Origin: Larus michahellis
Lineage: Eukaryota; Chordata; Aves; Charadriiformes; Laridae
Direction of reading: 5' to 3'
NCBI RefSeq assembly: GCF_964199755.1
Contig: NC_133897.1
Coordinates: 169,436,511-169,500,510 of the forward strand
Length of the DNA stretch: 64,000 nucleotides
Each line of letters opens with the position of its first letter. The first letter of the stretch is position 1. Below the pieces are notes generated by a model. It made no database searches and was not told the origin of the DNA. It was given only the letters and a program-made list of their open reading frames with translations. Positions 1 through 12,700 of the stretch are shown one piece after another. Position numbers and translations under genes: made by a program.

Positions 1-78
1 AGGGGGAGGACGTGGGTCCCAAACAGCCGCCCTCCAGCTGCTCTGCCCCCCCCGGCCTGGTTGCAGCGCTGGCCTTGG

Positions 79-212
79 GATCGTAGAACCGGGGAACGGT
101 TTGGGTTGGAAGGGACCTTAAAGGTCAGCCGGTCCCAACCCCCCCGCCACGGAGAGTCGCCACGGCTGCTAAATAACCCTCTGCCCGAGCCACGCGGCCC
201 CGTTCCAACACC
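79..212 (-). mobile_element. CR1 LINE 3' fragment (degraded)
   Basis: Begins with the reverse complement of the CR1 tail (tcgtagaaccggggaacgg) followed by tttgggttggaagggacc. It then decays into GC-rich sequence, so its far edge is approximate. Confidence 0.65.
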
Positions 213-284
213 AAAGGGGGTCCAACCGCCTGCGTTGGCCCTGCCCGTCCGTCGTCGTTACACCGCGAGGACGCCGTGAAAGGG

Positions 285-660
285 CCTCCGCGGGAGAGTC
301 CAGCGGAGGCTGCGAGGAGGATGAGGGACGGGAGCATCTCTCTTGCTGAGGAAAGGCTGGGAGACCTGGAGAAGAGAAGGCCGAGAGGGAAGGGGACCTC
401 ATCCATCCTGATCCGAAGGGCGGGTGGCAAGAGGACGGGGCCAGACTCTTCTCAGCGGTGGCCGGTGACAGGACGAGGGGCAACGGGCAGAAGCCGGAAG
501 ACGGAAAATTCCATCGCGACATTACGTTGAGAGTGACGGACCGCTGGAAGAGGCTTGTGGAGTCACCTCCTCTGGAGATCTTCAAAATCCGCCTGGACGC
601 GATCCCACGCAGCCTGCTCTGGGTGGCCCCGCTCTGGGCAAGGGAAGGTGTGGGGGGGAC
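285..660 (+). mobile_element. Old CR1-like fragment
   Basis: Matches in order the usual CR1 3' blocks: gagaagagaaggccgagagg, then ggacctcatc, then a stretch resembling TTCTCAGCGGTGRCMGGACRAGGGGCAA, then ggagatcttcaaaatccgcc. It belongs to a different, older CR1 subfamily from the other copies here. Confidence 0.6.
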
Positions 661-2212
661 ACGCCGCGAAGGCAGAGCCCCCGTTAGACGAGCTACGGGA
701 TTCTCCCAACCCCCGGGGTTTCGGCCGGTCCCCTCGGGACCACCCGTGGCGTGGCGGGGCCACCAGCTCGGCGAACGCGTCCTCTTGATGCGCGCGGGTC
801 ACCGGCATCGCGCGGCCACCGTGCCGCCTTGGTGCCGCTTGGCAGCCCCGCGAGCGCGGCCGCCCTCGTCCCGCAGCAAACGGTCGGGCCGCTGAGCATT
901 TGCTGTAGAAGACTTGAAATTGAGGGGGACGGCGGCGTTAAACCCGCGTCTGAGGCGGCGGCGGCAGCGTTCCCCGGGGAAAAGGGGGGCTCGGAAGGGC
1001 AGGAGCCCTTCCCCGGAGCTGCCTCTCCACCGGCAAAACCTTCCGGGTCGGCCACGGGGAGGAAGCTCTGCCCTGATTTTTCGGTTTTATCCTCCTGTGG
1101 GTTTCCAAACTTGGGGTTTTTTTAAAGGCTATTATTAGTCTTAAGGGCTGGGGGGGGGGACGTGTGGAAAAAAAAAAAAAAGCCTGGAGGAGCCCACAAA
1201 GACACCGGACAAAGCAGCGGCGAGCTCAGAGGGCTCGAGAATCCCTTTGCCGGTTCGTTTGTCAGATCCCAGCGGCGAAGAAAAGCCGTTCCCTTGCCCC
1301 CGAGTGGAGCGAGGGGAACTGGTGGCTTTTGGGGGGACGGGGATGACACACCGAGCCGTGTCCCCCGTCTGCCGCCGTGCCGGGGCGGGCCCCCTTGTCA
1401 CCTCGGCAAGGCGAGCCGGAGGGGGACACGTCTCCAGCAGGGAGATGTAATGAGTGGAAACAGGTTGTTAGGCCGGGCGGCGGGGCTGCCAGCAGAGTAG
1501 GGTTTTATTTAGACCACGCGTCGGGATAAAAATTTAACGCACCCCAGGCGTCGGCGCAGCAGGTGGGTTAAGGCCGATGAGGGGGGGGGGTTACCCCGTG
1601 GCCGTTCCGGTGCTGGCGGCGTCGCTCCCCTGAGCTTGTGGCGCTTGTCCCCCGTCCCCTCGGGGTGTTTTGAAGCCGGGTTTTGGGATGGTTTCCTGCA
1701 GATTCCACACACCCCCCCCCCACCGCCGCCGCCACAACCGGGAGCGGACGATCATCGCGCTGCTTTTGTGGCTTTGGGCTCCGGCAGCCAGAACTTGTCT
1801 GTTCTCGTCAAGCTCTTTTCCCCCTTAACGACTCCCCGGCCGAGAGGCGCGGGCCCATCCCGGCCAGACCCCGTGCCATAACGCGGGGAGCGCTGAAGGA
1901 AACTCGAAGCGACTGGTTGCCTCCCCGGGAAGGAGGCGCAGGAGCCAGAAACAACGGCTCTTCCTCCAAAAGCTTCTGGCCTCCTAAACGGCTTCGGGGA
2001 CGCAAACCAGAAGCTGCTGAATTACGGCCGGGGCCGCTGCTCCGTCCCCGGAGAGGGGCTGGGGCTAGAGGGGAGGCCCGTTGACCTCCCCAGGCTCCTC
2101 TCTGGGGGCTCCTTGTGGCAAGAAAGTGGCTGTTGGGTGAACCATGGGGGCGTGGGAGCCCCCAGACCCTCGGGGTGAGAAGAGCCGGACGGGCGCTAGG
2201 AACCAGCAGCTC
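661..2212 (+). other. MROH1 intron, no recognisable feature
   Basis: GC-rich intronic sequence with a 14-base A run at about 1169 and C and G runs near 1580 and 1710. No exon joins the MROH1 frame. Confidence 0.4.
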
Positions 2213-3035
2213 TTCATAGAGTCACGGAACGGTTTGGGTGGGAAAAGACCTTTAAAGGCCATCGAGTCCCACCACCCTGCCCTGGGCAGGGACATCTTCA
2301 ACTAGCCCAGGTGGCTCCGAGCCCCCTCCAACCTGGCCTTGAACCCCCCCAGGGATGGGGCAGCCACAGCTTCTCGGGGCAGCCTGGGCCAGGGGCTCAC
2401 CAGCTTCATCATGGAGAATTTCTGCCTTATTTTTAATCTCAATCTCCCCTCTTTTGGTTTAAAACCCTTCCCCCTCGTCCCGGGGCTCCCCTCCCTGCTC
2501 CAGAGTCCCTCCCCAGCTTTCCCGGAGCCCCTTGAGGGCCTGGAAGGGGCTGGAAGGTCTCCGCGGAGCCTTCTCTTCTCCAGGCTGAACCCCCCCAGCT
2601 CTCTCAGCCTGTCCTCCCAGCAGAGGGGCTCCAGCCCTCCCGGCATCTCCGGGGCCTCCTCCGGCCCCCGCTCCAACACCTCCGTGTCCTCCCGATGTCC
2701 CCAGGGCTGGAGGCAGCACTGCAGGGGGGTCTCCCCGGAGCGGAGCAGGGGGGCAGAATCCCCCCCTCGCCCCCCTGCCCACGCTGCTGGGGATGCAGCC
2801 CAGGCTGCGGGGGGGTTTCTGTGCTGCCAGCGCACGGTGCCGGCTCATGGGAACCTTTTCCCCCCCCTCCCCAGCCCCCCCAAGCCCTTCTCTCAGGGCT
2901 GCTCTCCATCCCCCCACCCCCAGCCTGGGCTGGCACCGGGGGCTGCCCCCACCCCGGGGCAGGACCCTGCCCTTGGCCCGGTTGGAGCCCAGGAGGTTCA
3001 CAGGGGGCCACCTCTCCAGCCTGGGCCGGGTCCTG
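2213..3035 (-). mobile_element. CR1 LINE copy
   Basis: Reverse-strand CR1 starting with the tail (cttcatagagtcacggaacg) and reaching about 820 bp inward to the gttcacagggggccacctct block. One of the longer non-coding CR1 copies in the window. Confidence 0.88.
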
Positions 3036-4359
3036 CCTGTCCGTCGCAGCCGGGAGTCCTGGTGTCGTTCCTTGGTTTTGGGGAGCCGGGAGATGGGCTG
3101 CCTCACGCCGGCTCCTGCCAGAAATCTCCGGAGGGACAGGGAACGGCGGCGGCGCGTGGTTCTGCTGCCAGCCCCTGCTCCTGCCCCTGCCCCTGCCCTG
3201 GGTGGGCTGGCAGCGCCTCCGCGAAGTCACCGCTGATCCACGGAGGGGGAACAGTCTTCCCAAAAAACCACCGGGCTGTGAAATTCCAGCCCCGTCCCGG
3301 GAGCTGGGTACGATATCAAAGTAATTTCCTGGACGCGTTTTGAATTCTAAGTCTTCACGGTATTTAAATGCCAAAGAGAGGTGGTAAAGGCGAATACGAT
3401 AGCTCGGCAGGAAAGGCAGGCTGGAAGACACGGGCGTTTGTCGGAGAGGAAGGAAGTGTCTATAGGACACTGTGGAAAAAAGCAAACCTTGGGAACGAAG
3501 GGCTTGAACCATCTGTCCTGTCTCTGGTCGCGCGGGGGCCAACCCCCCCCCCCGGCACCTTGCGCTCTCTCCGGGATTTTTAGCTCTTGCGAAGGAGCGG
3601 GAGAGCCCGGGAGGCGAAAACCTCGGCGAGGTCGGAGCAGAGCGGGAATCCCGCGGCCGGCGTGCGGGGGTTTCGCCGAGAACGGTCCCTCCCGAGGAGC
3701 CACCCGCGAGCGCCGGGCTGGTGCCGGGAACGTCACCTGTCGGCCCTTGACCGTGACCCGGGAGCTGGTGGGACGTTCCTTGGCCTTCGCCGGCCGCTCT
3801 CGTCCGTCGCCGTCTGCCAGGAGGCTTTTTAGTTGCTGTTTTCCTGCGCCGCAAGAAAATAAATCCCGCTGCGGTTTGCTTGGACGGGGTCACAGGTTCA
3901 CCTGGATGCAGGCTGTGAGTTTCGAGGCTTATGGCGTGCTCTTGCTTTGCGGAAACCGTAGTGGTCCTCAGGATGCTGCAGGAGACGGGTCACCGTCGTG
4001 CCAAAGCCGGAGCGCGATTCAGGTTGGGCTCTGGGAGCGGGGGCAGGGGGGCTTGCTGCCAGCGAGGGCGAGACCCCCAGGAATGGGCTGGGAGGACTGG
4101 AGATGTACCGGATCGTCGTTCCAGGGGGAGACCGGCTCCGTCTTCTGGGGCTGGACTCTGGTAAACGCCCCGTGCAGTGTGCGGTGATGACTTCTGCTCT
4201 CGGGAGAGCGAGCGCGCGGGGACGGGCACGCCGTAGGCAGAGGTACGGCCGTGTATCCGTTCAGCGCTGGTGCTGGAGCCCGTGCGGGGCCGTCACGAAA
4301 AAAAAGAGCCTGGTTTTTACTCCAGGCTGCTGGGAGGGATGCTCGAGGTCAGAGGCTTG
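3036..4359 (+). other. MROH1 intron, no recognisable feature
   Basis: I see no exon, RNA gene or mobile element. It has a slightly lower-GC patch around 3330-3480. Confidence 0.4.
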
Positions 4360-4903
4360 CTCTCTGGAAGGAGCTCTCTACCCCACCTGGAGCCCTGCGT
4401 CCAGCTCTGGAGTCCTCGACATCGGGAGGACACGGAGGTGTTGGAGCGGGGCCGGAGGAGGCCCCGGAGATGCCGGGAGGGCTGGAGCCCCTCTGCTGGG
4501 AGGACAGGCTGAGAGAGCTGGGGGGGTTCAGCCTGGAGAAGAGAAGGCTCCAGGGAGACCTTCCAGCCCCTTCCAGGCCCTCAGGGGGCTCCAGGAAAGC
4601 TGGGGAGGGACTCTGGAGCAGGGAGGGGAGCCATGGAACGAGGGGGAAGGGTTTTAAACCAAAAGAGGGGAGATTGAGATTAAAAATAAGGCAGAAATTC
4701 TCCATGATGAAGCTGGTGAGCCCCTGGCCCAGGTTGCCCGGAGAAGCTGTGGCTGCCCCATCCCTGGAGGGGTTCGAGGCCAGGTTGGCTGGGGCTCGGA
4801 GCAACCTGGGCTGGTGGGAGGTGTCCGTGCCCAGGGCAGGGTGGTGGCACTGGGTGGCCTTTGAAGGTCCCTTCCCACCCAAACTGTGCTGTGATTCTAT
4901 GAT
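4360..4903 (+). mobile_element. CR1 LINE copy, + strand
   Basis: Runs from cacctggagccctgcgtcca to the tail gtgattctatgat. It faces another CR1 copy tail to tail, 25 bp away. Confidence 0.9.
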
Positions 4904-4928
4904 AAGTGATGTGCAAGTGTCTCCATTT

Positions 4929-5222
4929 AGAATCGCGGACCAGTTTGGGTGGGAAGAGACCTTTAAAGGCCATGGAGTCCCACCCCTTGCCCCGGGCAGG
5001 GACATCTTCAGCTCTCCCAGGTGGCTCCGAGCCCCGTCCAACCTGGCCTTGAACCCCTCCAGGGATGGGGCAGCCACAGCTTCTCCAGGCAACCTGGGCC
5101 AGGGGCTCACCACCCTCGACAGCCAAGAATTTCTTCCTCAGGTCCCATCTGCCCCTCGACTCTTCCAGTTTAAGGCCCTCACCCCTATTGCTACAGACCC
5201 TGCTAAAAAGTCTGTCGCCAAC
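4929..5222 (-). mobile_element. CR1 LINE copy, - strand
   Basis: Tail block agaatcgcggaccagtttgg, then the aacctggccttgaacccctc block, ending near a CCTGCTAAAAAGTCT motif typical of the CR1 3'UTR. It forms an inverted pair with the copy just upstream. Confidence 0.85.
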
Positions 5223-6649
5223 GGAGCGATTTTGGGTCCGTCTCGGGCAGAGGAAGAACTTTGCCAGCTTGGAGGGGCCGCCCCGGGCTGCCTCTAGCTG
5301 AAAACCGCTTGAAAAACCCCAAACCGGTAAAACCGGGACTCTTACGTATACCGACAGATTGGCGCGGACAGATGGTGGAAGGATACTTCTGCCTGAGGTT
5401 TTCTTTAATGAGCAATTAAATTCCTCGTCGTCCCGTTGTCCCGTCATCCGGGGGGCTGCGGGGATGCTGAAAGGAGACTCTGCCAGGCTGGGCTCTTCGG
5501 CCGGCGTTCGCCGTCCTGCTTTTCCCTTTGCCGGCGTTGACGGAGCCAGCTCGGTGGCTCCTCCGGGTGGCTTTTGCGGGACAGACTCGGGGCTTCTGCA
5601 CCGTTTGCCCCAGGGGTCCAGACCCTCCCCCCAGCCCCCCGCCGCTAGCCGTTGCCGTGCCGAGAAGAAAAGCAAACCCGCGTTCTTCTACTTGTCTCCT
5701 TCCCCGCTCCTTGTGCCTTTGAGGTGCTCGGCTTCGGCCCTTGCGGATGCTCCGTTTGCGTGAGCGGGTGCTCCGGGCGCTCGTCCCTGGAGGAACCCCG
5801 GCCCCGGCTCCCCGTAGAACAAACGAATTTATTACAAAGCCGCCGAAACCTTCAGATGTGGCGTTGACGGGGTGCGCTCTCCGCGCGTGCGGTGGGCCGG
5901 TGTTTGTTTTCCGTGGTTAGTCTCGGCTTTGGGCGCGCGGGAGGCGTGTTTGGATGTCCTTCGTTAAGGCAAGCCGGGCTGCTGGAGGAGACGGTGGCCG
6001 TGGCAGAGCCCCCAGGGGCTCGGGGAGGGGGCGACGGTCCCTCCAAGCATCGGTCCTTTGTCATCGCAGCTTGGCCCATCCCTAGGAGAATCCCTAGGAG
6101 AAGCCAAAAGAGCCGGAACCCGGCTCATAAGCCCAAAGACCTTCGTGTTGAGACGCTCTTCCTACGCGTCGTTTGCTTTGCGTGTGCGGTAACGACATTC
6201 CTCTCGCCGGGATCGAAGGCTGAGATTTATCCATGGCTAATATTTGTTTTGTTTTGACAGGATAACGTATGTTTCCCATATGTCGCTCTGTGCTCGCAGC
6301 AAAATAATCCCTACCTATAAAATATGAACGCAAAAAAAAACCCCAACCCCTTCCTTCGAGTAGTTCTGGACTCCTTTACTTTTCGGCCTATTGTCTTGGA
6401 TCGCTTTAATGGCAAACGTCAGGGTGCAAATGGAAGTAGCGGTGAGTTATGGGCTCGTCTCGCTCCCGCTAAAGCCCTCGCATAACTCATCCCGTCCTCG
6501 AACGCCCCAACGCCTCCCACGTGTCCCGGCGTTCCCGGGGCCAGCAGTTCCCTCCTCTGCCGCGCCGCCCTGCGACCTGCCGGAACCGAACCGAACCCAT
6601 CTGAACCCAACCAAACCTAAACTAAACCTACTCCTCTTTCCCTTCCCAG
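5223..6649 (+). other. MROH1 intron, no recognisable feature
   Basis: GC-rich apart from an AT-richer patch at about 6130-6400. No open frame joins the first MROH1 exon. Confidence 0.4.
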
Positions 6650-6787
6650 CTGTGCCGTGGAGACGCTGAAGGTGATGCTGGTCCGGGGGGGAAGTGAGGA
6701 GGTCGCCAGGGCCGTGGGCAGCGCCGGCGGCTGGGAGCTGATGGCGAGCGCCGAGAGGCACCACGATGGCATCGCCGTGCTGGCCGG
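6650..6787 (+). CDS. MROH1: MROH1 exon 1 of 9 in window
   Basis: Acceptor cccttcccag and donor GTAAGT. It encodes CAVETLKVMLVRGGSEEVAR and then a helix ending in DGIAVLAG. It enters and leaves with a split codon, one base at the start and two at the end. It is the first MROH1 exon I can find; the preceding intron is at least 6.6 kb. Confidence 0.88.
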
Positions 6788-9700
6788 GTAAGTCGTTGGC
6801 GCCGCGGTTCTCCGGTATCTCCTCTGGCTTCGGGGCGAGGCGAGAGCTGCAGCGCTGCCGGGAGGTGGGAGAGAAGCCCGGAGCAAGCGGGGAGGGGGTG
6901 CGCTGTGAGCCGGGGCCGGGGGGCGGTGGGGGGGGGACGGTGCTGCGGTGCATCAAAGCCCGTTGGAGGATCATAGAATCAGAGAATGGTTTGGGGTGGG
7001 AAGGGACCTTCAAAGGCCACCCAGTGCCACCCCCTGCCCTGGGCAGGGACATCTCCAACTAGACCCGGTTGCCCAAAGCCCCGTCCAACCTGGCCTTGAA
7101 CCCCTCCAGGGATGGGGCAGCCACAGCTTCTTGGGGCAACCTGGGCCAGGGGCTCACCAGCTTCATCATGGAGAATTTCTTCCTGATTTTTAATCTCAAT
7201 CTCCCCTCTTTTGGTTTAAAACCCTTCCCCCTCATCCCGTGGCTCCCCTCCCTGCTCCAGAGTCCCTCCCCAGCTTTCCCAGAGCCCCTTGAGGGCCTGG
7301 AAGGGGCTGGAAGGTCTCCGCGGAGCCTTCTCTTCTCCAGGCTGAGTAACAGAATCACAGAAGGGTTTGGGTGGGAAGGGACCTTCAAAGGCCACCCAGT
7401 GCCACCCCCTGCCCCGGGCAGGGACACCTCCCACCAGCCCAGGTTGCCCAAGGCCCCCTCCAACCTGGCCTTGAACCCCTCCAGGGATGGGGCAGCCACA
7501 ACCATCATGGGACTAGCGGTGGGGCTCCGCCGTGCTGCTCACCAGGGCTGGCCGGCTCTGTCCCCAGCTCTGTCCCCAGCTCTGTCCCCAGCTCGCTGGA
7601 AACAGCCCTGGTGGGAAGCCCCCAGGGGACACGTTGCGTCCCTGCCAGCGCGGTGGGGCTGGATGGGGCTGGGGGCTGCCGTCGCCCCCGCTGCGACGTC
7701 CCCGCCGTCTCACGCCTCCCCGGCCTGTTCCCCCGGCAGCTCTTCAGGCGCGTCGGCCGAACCTTCGCTGCTCTCAGCCGCTTCGCTCTGCTCCCGGCGG
7801 GCCTCATGCCTGCTGCCCCCTGCTACCCGAGGCGTGACGGGCACCAAAAGGTCTCGGGGAGGAAATTTTTTTGACCTCCTGCTGCTGCTGAAATGTCCCT
7901 GGGGTTGCTCGGGGCATTGCGGCAGCGTCCAGTCCTTCCCTCACGTCTGTGATTGTGGGGGGAGGTGACGAGGCCGAGGGACGGCCGCAGCCCGCGGTCC
8001 GGTTCGGTGGAGCCTGGTTCAGCCGGGGACTTCGCCGTCGTCCCTCCACCCAGCGCCGTTAATAGCTCTTGGACGGCTGCGGAGGAGACGAGCGGTTTGG
8101 GATTTTCCAGTATTTGCAAAAAAATGCTTTATTGAACCTCCCAAACACTTGAGAGCGTCTCATCCGAAACAAAAACCAGCCCTCCTGGCCACGGTCGGCC
8201 GGAGCTGGCTCCTGCCAGGGTGCCCGACACGCTGGTCCTGCCCTGAGCTTCGTCCCTAAGCGATGGAGTGGCAGGAGGGGGGACGACGCCGGGCCAGGGC
8301 ACATCCTGGATGTCAACGTGCCGGTTCTGCCCGGCAGCGGGACGCGGAGGCGTGGAAGACGGGTGGCTCGGTGGCCCCGCCGCTGCTCACGCACCCTGGG
8401 CCGCGCCTGCCCGTCCTGCGGCGCAGGAGGAGGTGGCCCTCGGCAGCGGCCCGTTGTGGCAACCCAATGATGCCCCAGGGCGCGGGGCTCAGTTCCAGCA
8501 CCCCACAGACCCCCGGGCCCAGGGGTTCCCCAGCTTCCCTGAAGCTCCCCCCAGCCCCGGCCCCGTCCCCCACCGCCGGGGGTTCCAGCGGCCGCTTGTA
8601 GCCCCCAGCGTGGGTGACACGTGCCAATTCTGTTTGCAGGGCGATGGCACGCCACGCCGGCCCCCGGCTCCCCCTCATCGTGAAGAACCTCATCCCGACC
8701 CTGAACAGCGTCTTCGACAGCCAGAGGATCACCACCACCGCCTTCTTCGCCGAGGTGAGCAAGGGGGTGCCCGGCAAAACGGCCGAGCCGTCTTCCGCTC
8801 CCCTCCGCTTTTCCTTGGAGAGCAGCCGGGGATGGCGGGCGAAGCCGCCGTTGCCGCCGCCGCCGCCGCCGCGGGCTCTGCCTCCCGAGACCTTCTCTCT
8901 CTCTCGGGAGAAGGGGGCTGGCGGCGAAGGGCTGGCGGGAGTCCGGCTCTGAACGCATCGCCGCCGGTGAGCCAGCAAACCGTATACTCCGTCCTGACGT
9001 ACCACCCGAAGGAATGAAGTGACTCAAGTCCTTTTCCCCTCGCCGGCCGCCCGGCCAGCAGACTGTAACCGTATCCACCCCCCCCCCCCTCCTTCCCCAA
9101 CCTGCCCCCCCCCCCCCCCCCTCTTCCCAGTACATACCACCTTAAAGCCCTGGGCCACTGGAGGAGGTTTTTGGTTACATAAAGGAGCACCTTCTGCCAA
9201 CAACGCGGAGCTCTAGCCCCGCTTATAAACCACCTTTTAAATTCTCAGCTGCTTAAGCAGCCTGGGATTAAGGCACTGTTTTTATTTTCTGTTTGGCTTG
9301 CTGAGGAATAGTTGCGGGGGGAGGGAAGCTGCCGGGCCCCCAAGCTCTTGGAGCCCTTCCCAGAATCTGCTTTGGGTTTTTTCGGAGGGCGGTTGGCTCC
9401 TCTGCCTCCTTCCAGGGTTTAAAATAGCAGCTTTTTTTTTTTTTTTTTTGCGGAGCTGGAAAAGGGGAAGGAAGCAAATGCCTGTGTCTCCCTCTCGCAA
9501 AACTGATGAGGTGAGAGCTCAGTCCCTTTTCTCTCGCCCGTGCCAGCGACGGAGACGACAGAGGGGAAGCGAGGAGGGGAACGGCCACTTTAGTGGCCGT
9601 TCCCCTCCTCGCTTCCCCTCTGTCATCTCGGGATGTCCAACCGTGCTCCTCCGACCTCCGTCGGATCCCCCGGGACGGCTGCCGCAGCCTCATCCCACCG

Positions 9701-12700
9701 AGACGCGGCGGGGGGTCCGTGCCGGCCCCTGGCACCCTCGGGGGCGGCTGGGCCGCCGTCGGTGTTGGTCCGTAGCTACCGGTGTTGGCCCGTGGCTACC
9801 GCCCGCCCCGGCTACCCAGCTCCAAGTCTGTGGCTTCACGTGGACCAGGCTCCCCCGGGGCGCTGAGTCTCGTGTCGTGGGGGTCTCTGTCATCCTCGGG
9901 GTCCCTCTCCGCGGGTGACGGCGGGCGCAGACCTGGGAGTGGGAGTGGGGGGGGGTGTCCCCCGCCACGACTGGAGCTTGGGGCTCTCCCCGAGAGATGC
10001 TAAAACCCCAGAGCAGCTCCGTCAGCACCCGGTCACCCACAAACACCCCTTTGGCGCTGGCTTCCTACCGACCCTCGCCAGCGGTTAAACCTCCTTTCCC
10101 GGCAGCGGAGCCTGATCCCTGCAAGGGGGGAGAGCCCGGGCTCCTCGGAGAGCATCCCGCTCCCGGACGTGGCTCTCCCAGCGTCGCGGGGGGCTCGGTG
10201 GGGTGGGTCAGCGGGAGAGCGGCCCCGCCGTCTCCCTCCAGCCAGGGCTCCTCCGTCGGAGCGTGCCGGCAGCGAGAGGAGCTGCTGCTAAAAACTCCGG
10301 TTCTGCTGCTGCTCAGCTCTCGGGGATGCTCGCGGGGGCTCTGGGTGCCACGGGGGCTCTGGGTGCTGCTCAGGATGCCCCTGGGGCCATGGAGGCTCTG
10401 GGTGCCATGGGGGCTCCACGTACCATGGGGCTCTGGGTGCTGCTCAGGATGCTCCTGGGGCCAGGGGGGCTCTGGGTGCCGTAGAGGCTCTGGGTGCTGT
10501 GGGGCTCTGGGTGCTGTGGGGCTCTGGGTGCTGCGGGGCTCCGGGTGCTGCTTGGGACGCTCCTAGGGCTGCGGAGTCTCTGGGTGCTGTGGGGTCTCTG
10601 GGTGCCAAGGGGCCTCTGGGTGCTGTAGAGGCTCTGGGTGCCGAGGGGTCTTTGGGTGCTGAGGAGTCTCTGGGTGCCATGGGGGCTCCACGTACCGTGG
10701 GGCTCTGGGTGCTGCTGGAGATGCTTCTGGGCTGCAGGAGCTCTGGCTGTTGTGGGGCTCTGGGTGCCGTGGGGGCTCTGGGTGCTGCTCAGGACGCTCC
10801 TAAGGCTATGGGGGCTCTGGGTGCCGTAGAGGCTCTGGGTGCTGCGGCGGCTCTGGGTGCCATGGGGGCTCCACGTACCATGGGGCTCTGGGTGCTGTGG
10901 GGTCTCTGGGTGCTGAGGATCCTCTGGGTGCTGTGGAGGCTCTGGGTGCCGAGGGGGCTCCGGATGCTGAGGGGGCTCCAAGTCCTACAGGGGCTCTGGG
11001 TGCTGCTCAGGGTGCTCCCGGGGCCATGGGGGCTCTGGGTGCCATGGAGGCTCTGGGTGCCACGGGAGCTCCACGTACCGTGGGGCTCTGGGTGCTGCTG
11101 AGGATGCTCCCGGGGCTGCGGAGTCTCTGGGTGCTGAGTGGTCTCTGGGTGCCAAGGGGCCTCTGGGTGCTGTGGGGTCTCTGGGTGCTGCGGCGGCTCT
11201 GGGTGCCATGGGGGCTCCACATACCATGGGGCTCTGGTTGCCTCTTGGGATGCTCCTGGGGCCATGGAGGCTCTGGGTGCCATGGGGGCTCTGGGTGCTG
11301 CTCAGGATGCTCCCAAGGCTATGGGGGCTCTGGGTGCTATATAGGCTCTGGGTGCTGTGGGGCTCTGGGTGCTGCTTGGGACGCTCCTGGGGCTGCGGAG
11401 TCTCTGGGTGCTGAGGGGTCTCTGGGTGCTGCGGTGGCTCTGGGTGCCACGGGGGCTCCATGTACCGTGGGGCTCTGGGTGCTGCTCAGGCTGCTCCTGG
11501 GGCTGCGGAGTCTCTGGGTGCCAAGGGGCCTCTGGGTGCTGTAGAGGCTCTGGGTGCCGAGGGGCCTTCGGATGCCGAGGGGGCTCCAAGTCCTACAGGG
11601 GCTCTGGGTGCTGCTCAGGGTGCTCCCGGGGCCATGGGGGCTCTGGGTGCCATGGAGGCTCTGGGTGCCACGGGGGCTCCACGTACCATGGGGCTCTGGG
11701 TGCTGCTTGGGATGCTCCCGGGGCTGCGGAGTCTCTGGGTGCCGAGTGGTCACTGGGTGCCGAGGGGTCTCTGGGTGCCATGGGGGCTCCACATACCTTG
11801 GGGCTCTGGATGCTGCTTGGGACGCTCCTGGGGCTGCGGAGTCTCTGGGTGCTGTGGGGTCTCTGGGTGCCAAGGGGCCTCTGGGTGCTGTAGAGGCTCT
11901 GGGTGCCGAGGGGTCTTTGGGTGCTGAGGAGTCTCTGGGTGCCATGGGGGCTCCACGTACCGTGGGGCTCTGGGTGCTGCTGGAGATGCTTCTGGGCTGC
12001 AGGAGCTCTGGCTGTTGTGGGGCTCTGGGTGCCGTGGGGGCTCTGGGTGCTGCTCAGGACGCTCCTAAGGCTATGGGGGCTCTGGGTGCCGTAGAGGCTC
12101 TGGGTGCCGCGGCGGCTCTGGGTGCCATGGGGGCTCCACGTACCATGGGGCTCTGGGTGCTGTGGGGTCTCTGGGTGCTGAGGATCCTCTGGGTGCTGTG
12201 GAGGCTCTGGGTGCCGAGGGGGCTCCGGATGCTGAGGGGGCTCCAAGTCCTACAGGGGCTCTGGGTGCTGCTCAGGGTGCTCCCGGGGCCATGGGGGCTC
12301 TGGGTGCCGAGTGGTCACTGGGTGCCGAGGGGTCTCTGGGTGCCATGGGGGCTCCACATACCTTGGGGCTCTGGATGCTGCTTGGGATGCTCCTGGGGCT
12401 GCGGGGTCTCTGGGTGCTGTGGGGTCTCTGGGTGCCAAGGGGCCTCTGGGTGCTGTAGAGGCTCTGGGTGCCGAGGGGTCTTTGGGTGCTGAGGAGTCTC
12501 TGGGTGCCATGGGGGCTCCACGTACCGTGGGGCTCTGGGTGCTGCTGGAGATGCTTCTGGGCTGCAGGAGCTCTGGCTGTTGTGGGGCTCTGGGTGCCGT
12601 GGGGGCTCTGGGTGCTGCTCAGGACGCTCCTAAGGCTATGGGGGCTCTGGGTGCCGTAGAGGCTCTGGGTGCCGCGGCGGCTCTGGGTGCCATGGGGGCT

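Noticed and set aside
1169..1183. Runs of A (also near 18149) as tails of processed pseudogenes
   Set aside because: No coding or gene-like sequence precedes them and no target-site duplication is visible.
2339..3343. 334-codon frame that recurs around the window
   Set aside because: It is a translation of the CR1 3' region; the same peptide recurs at every CR1 copy.
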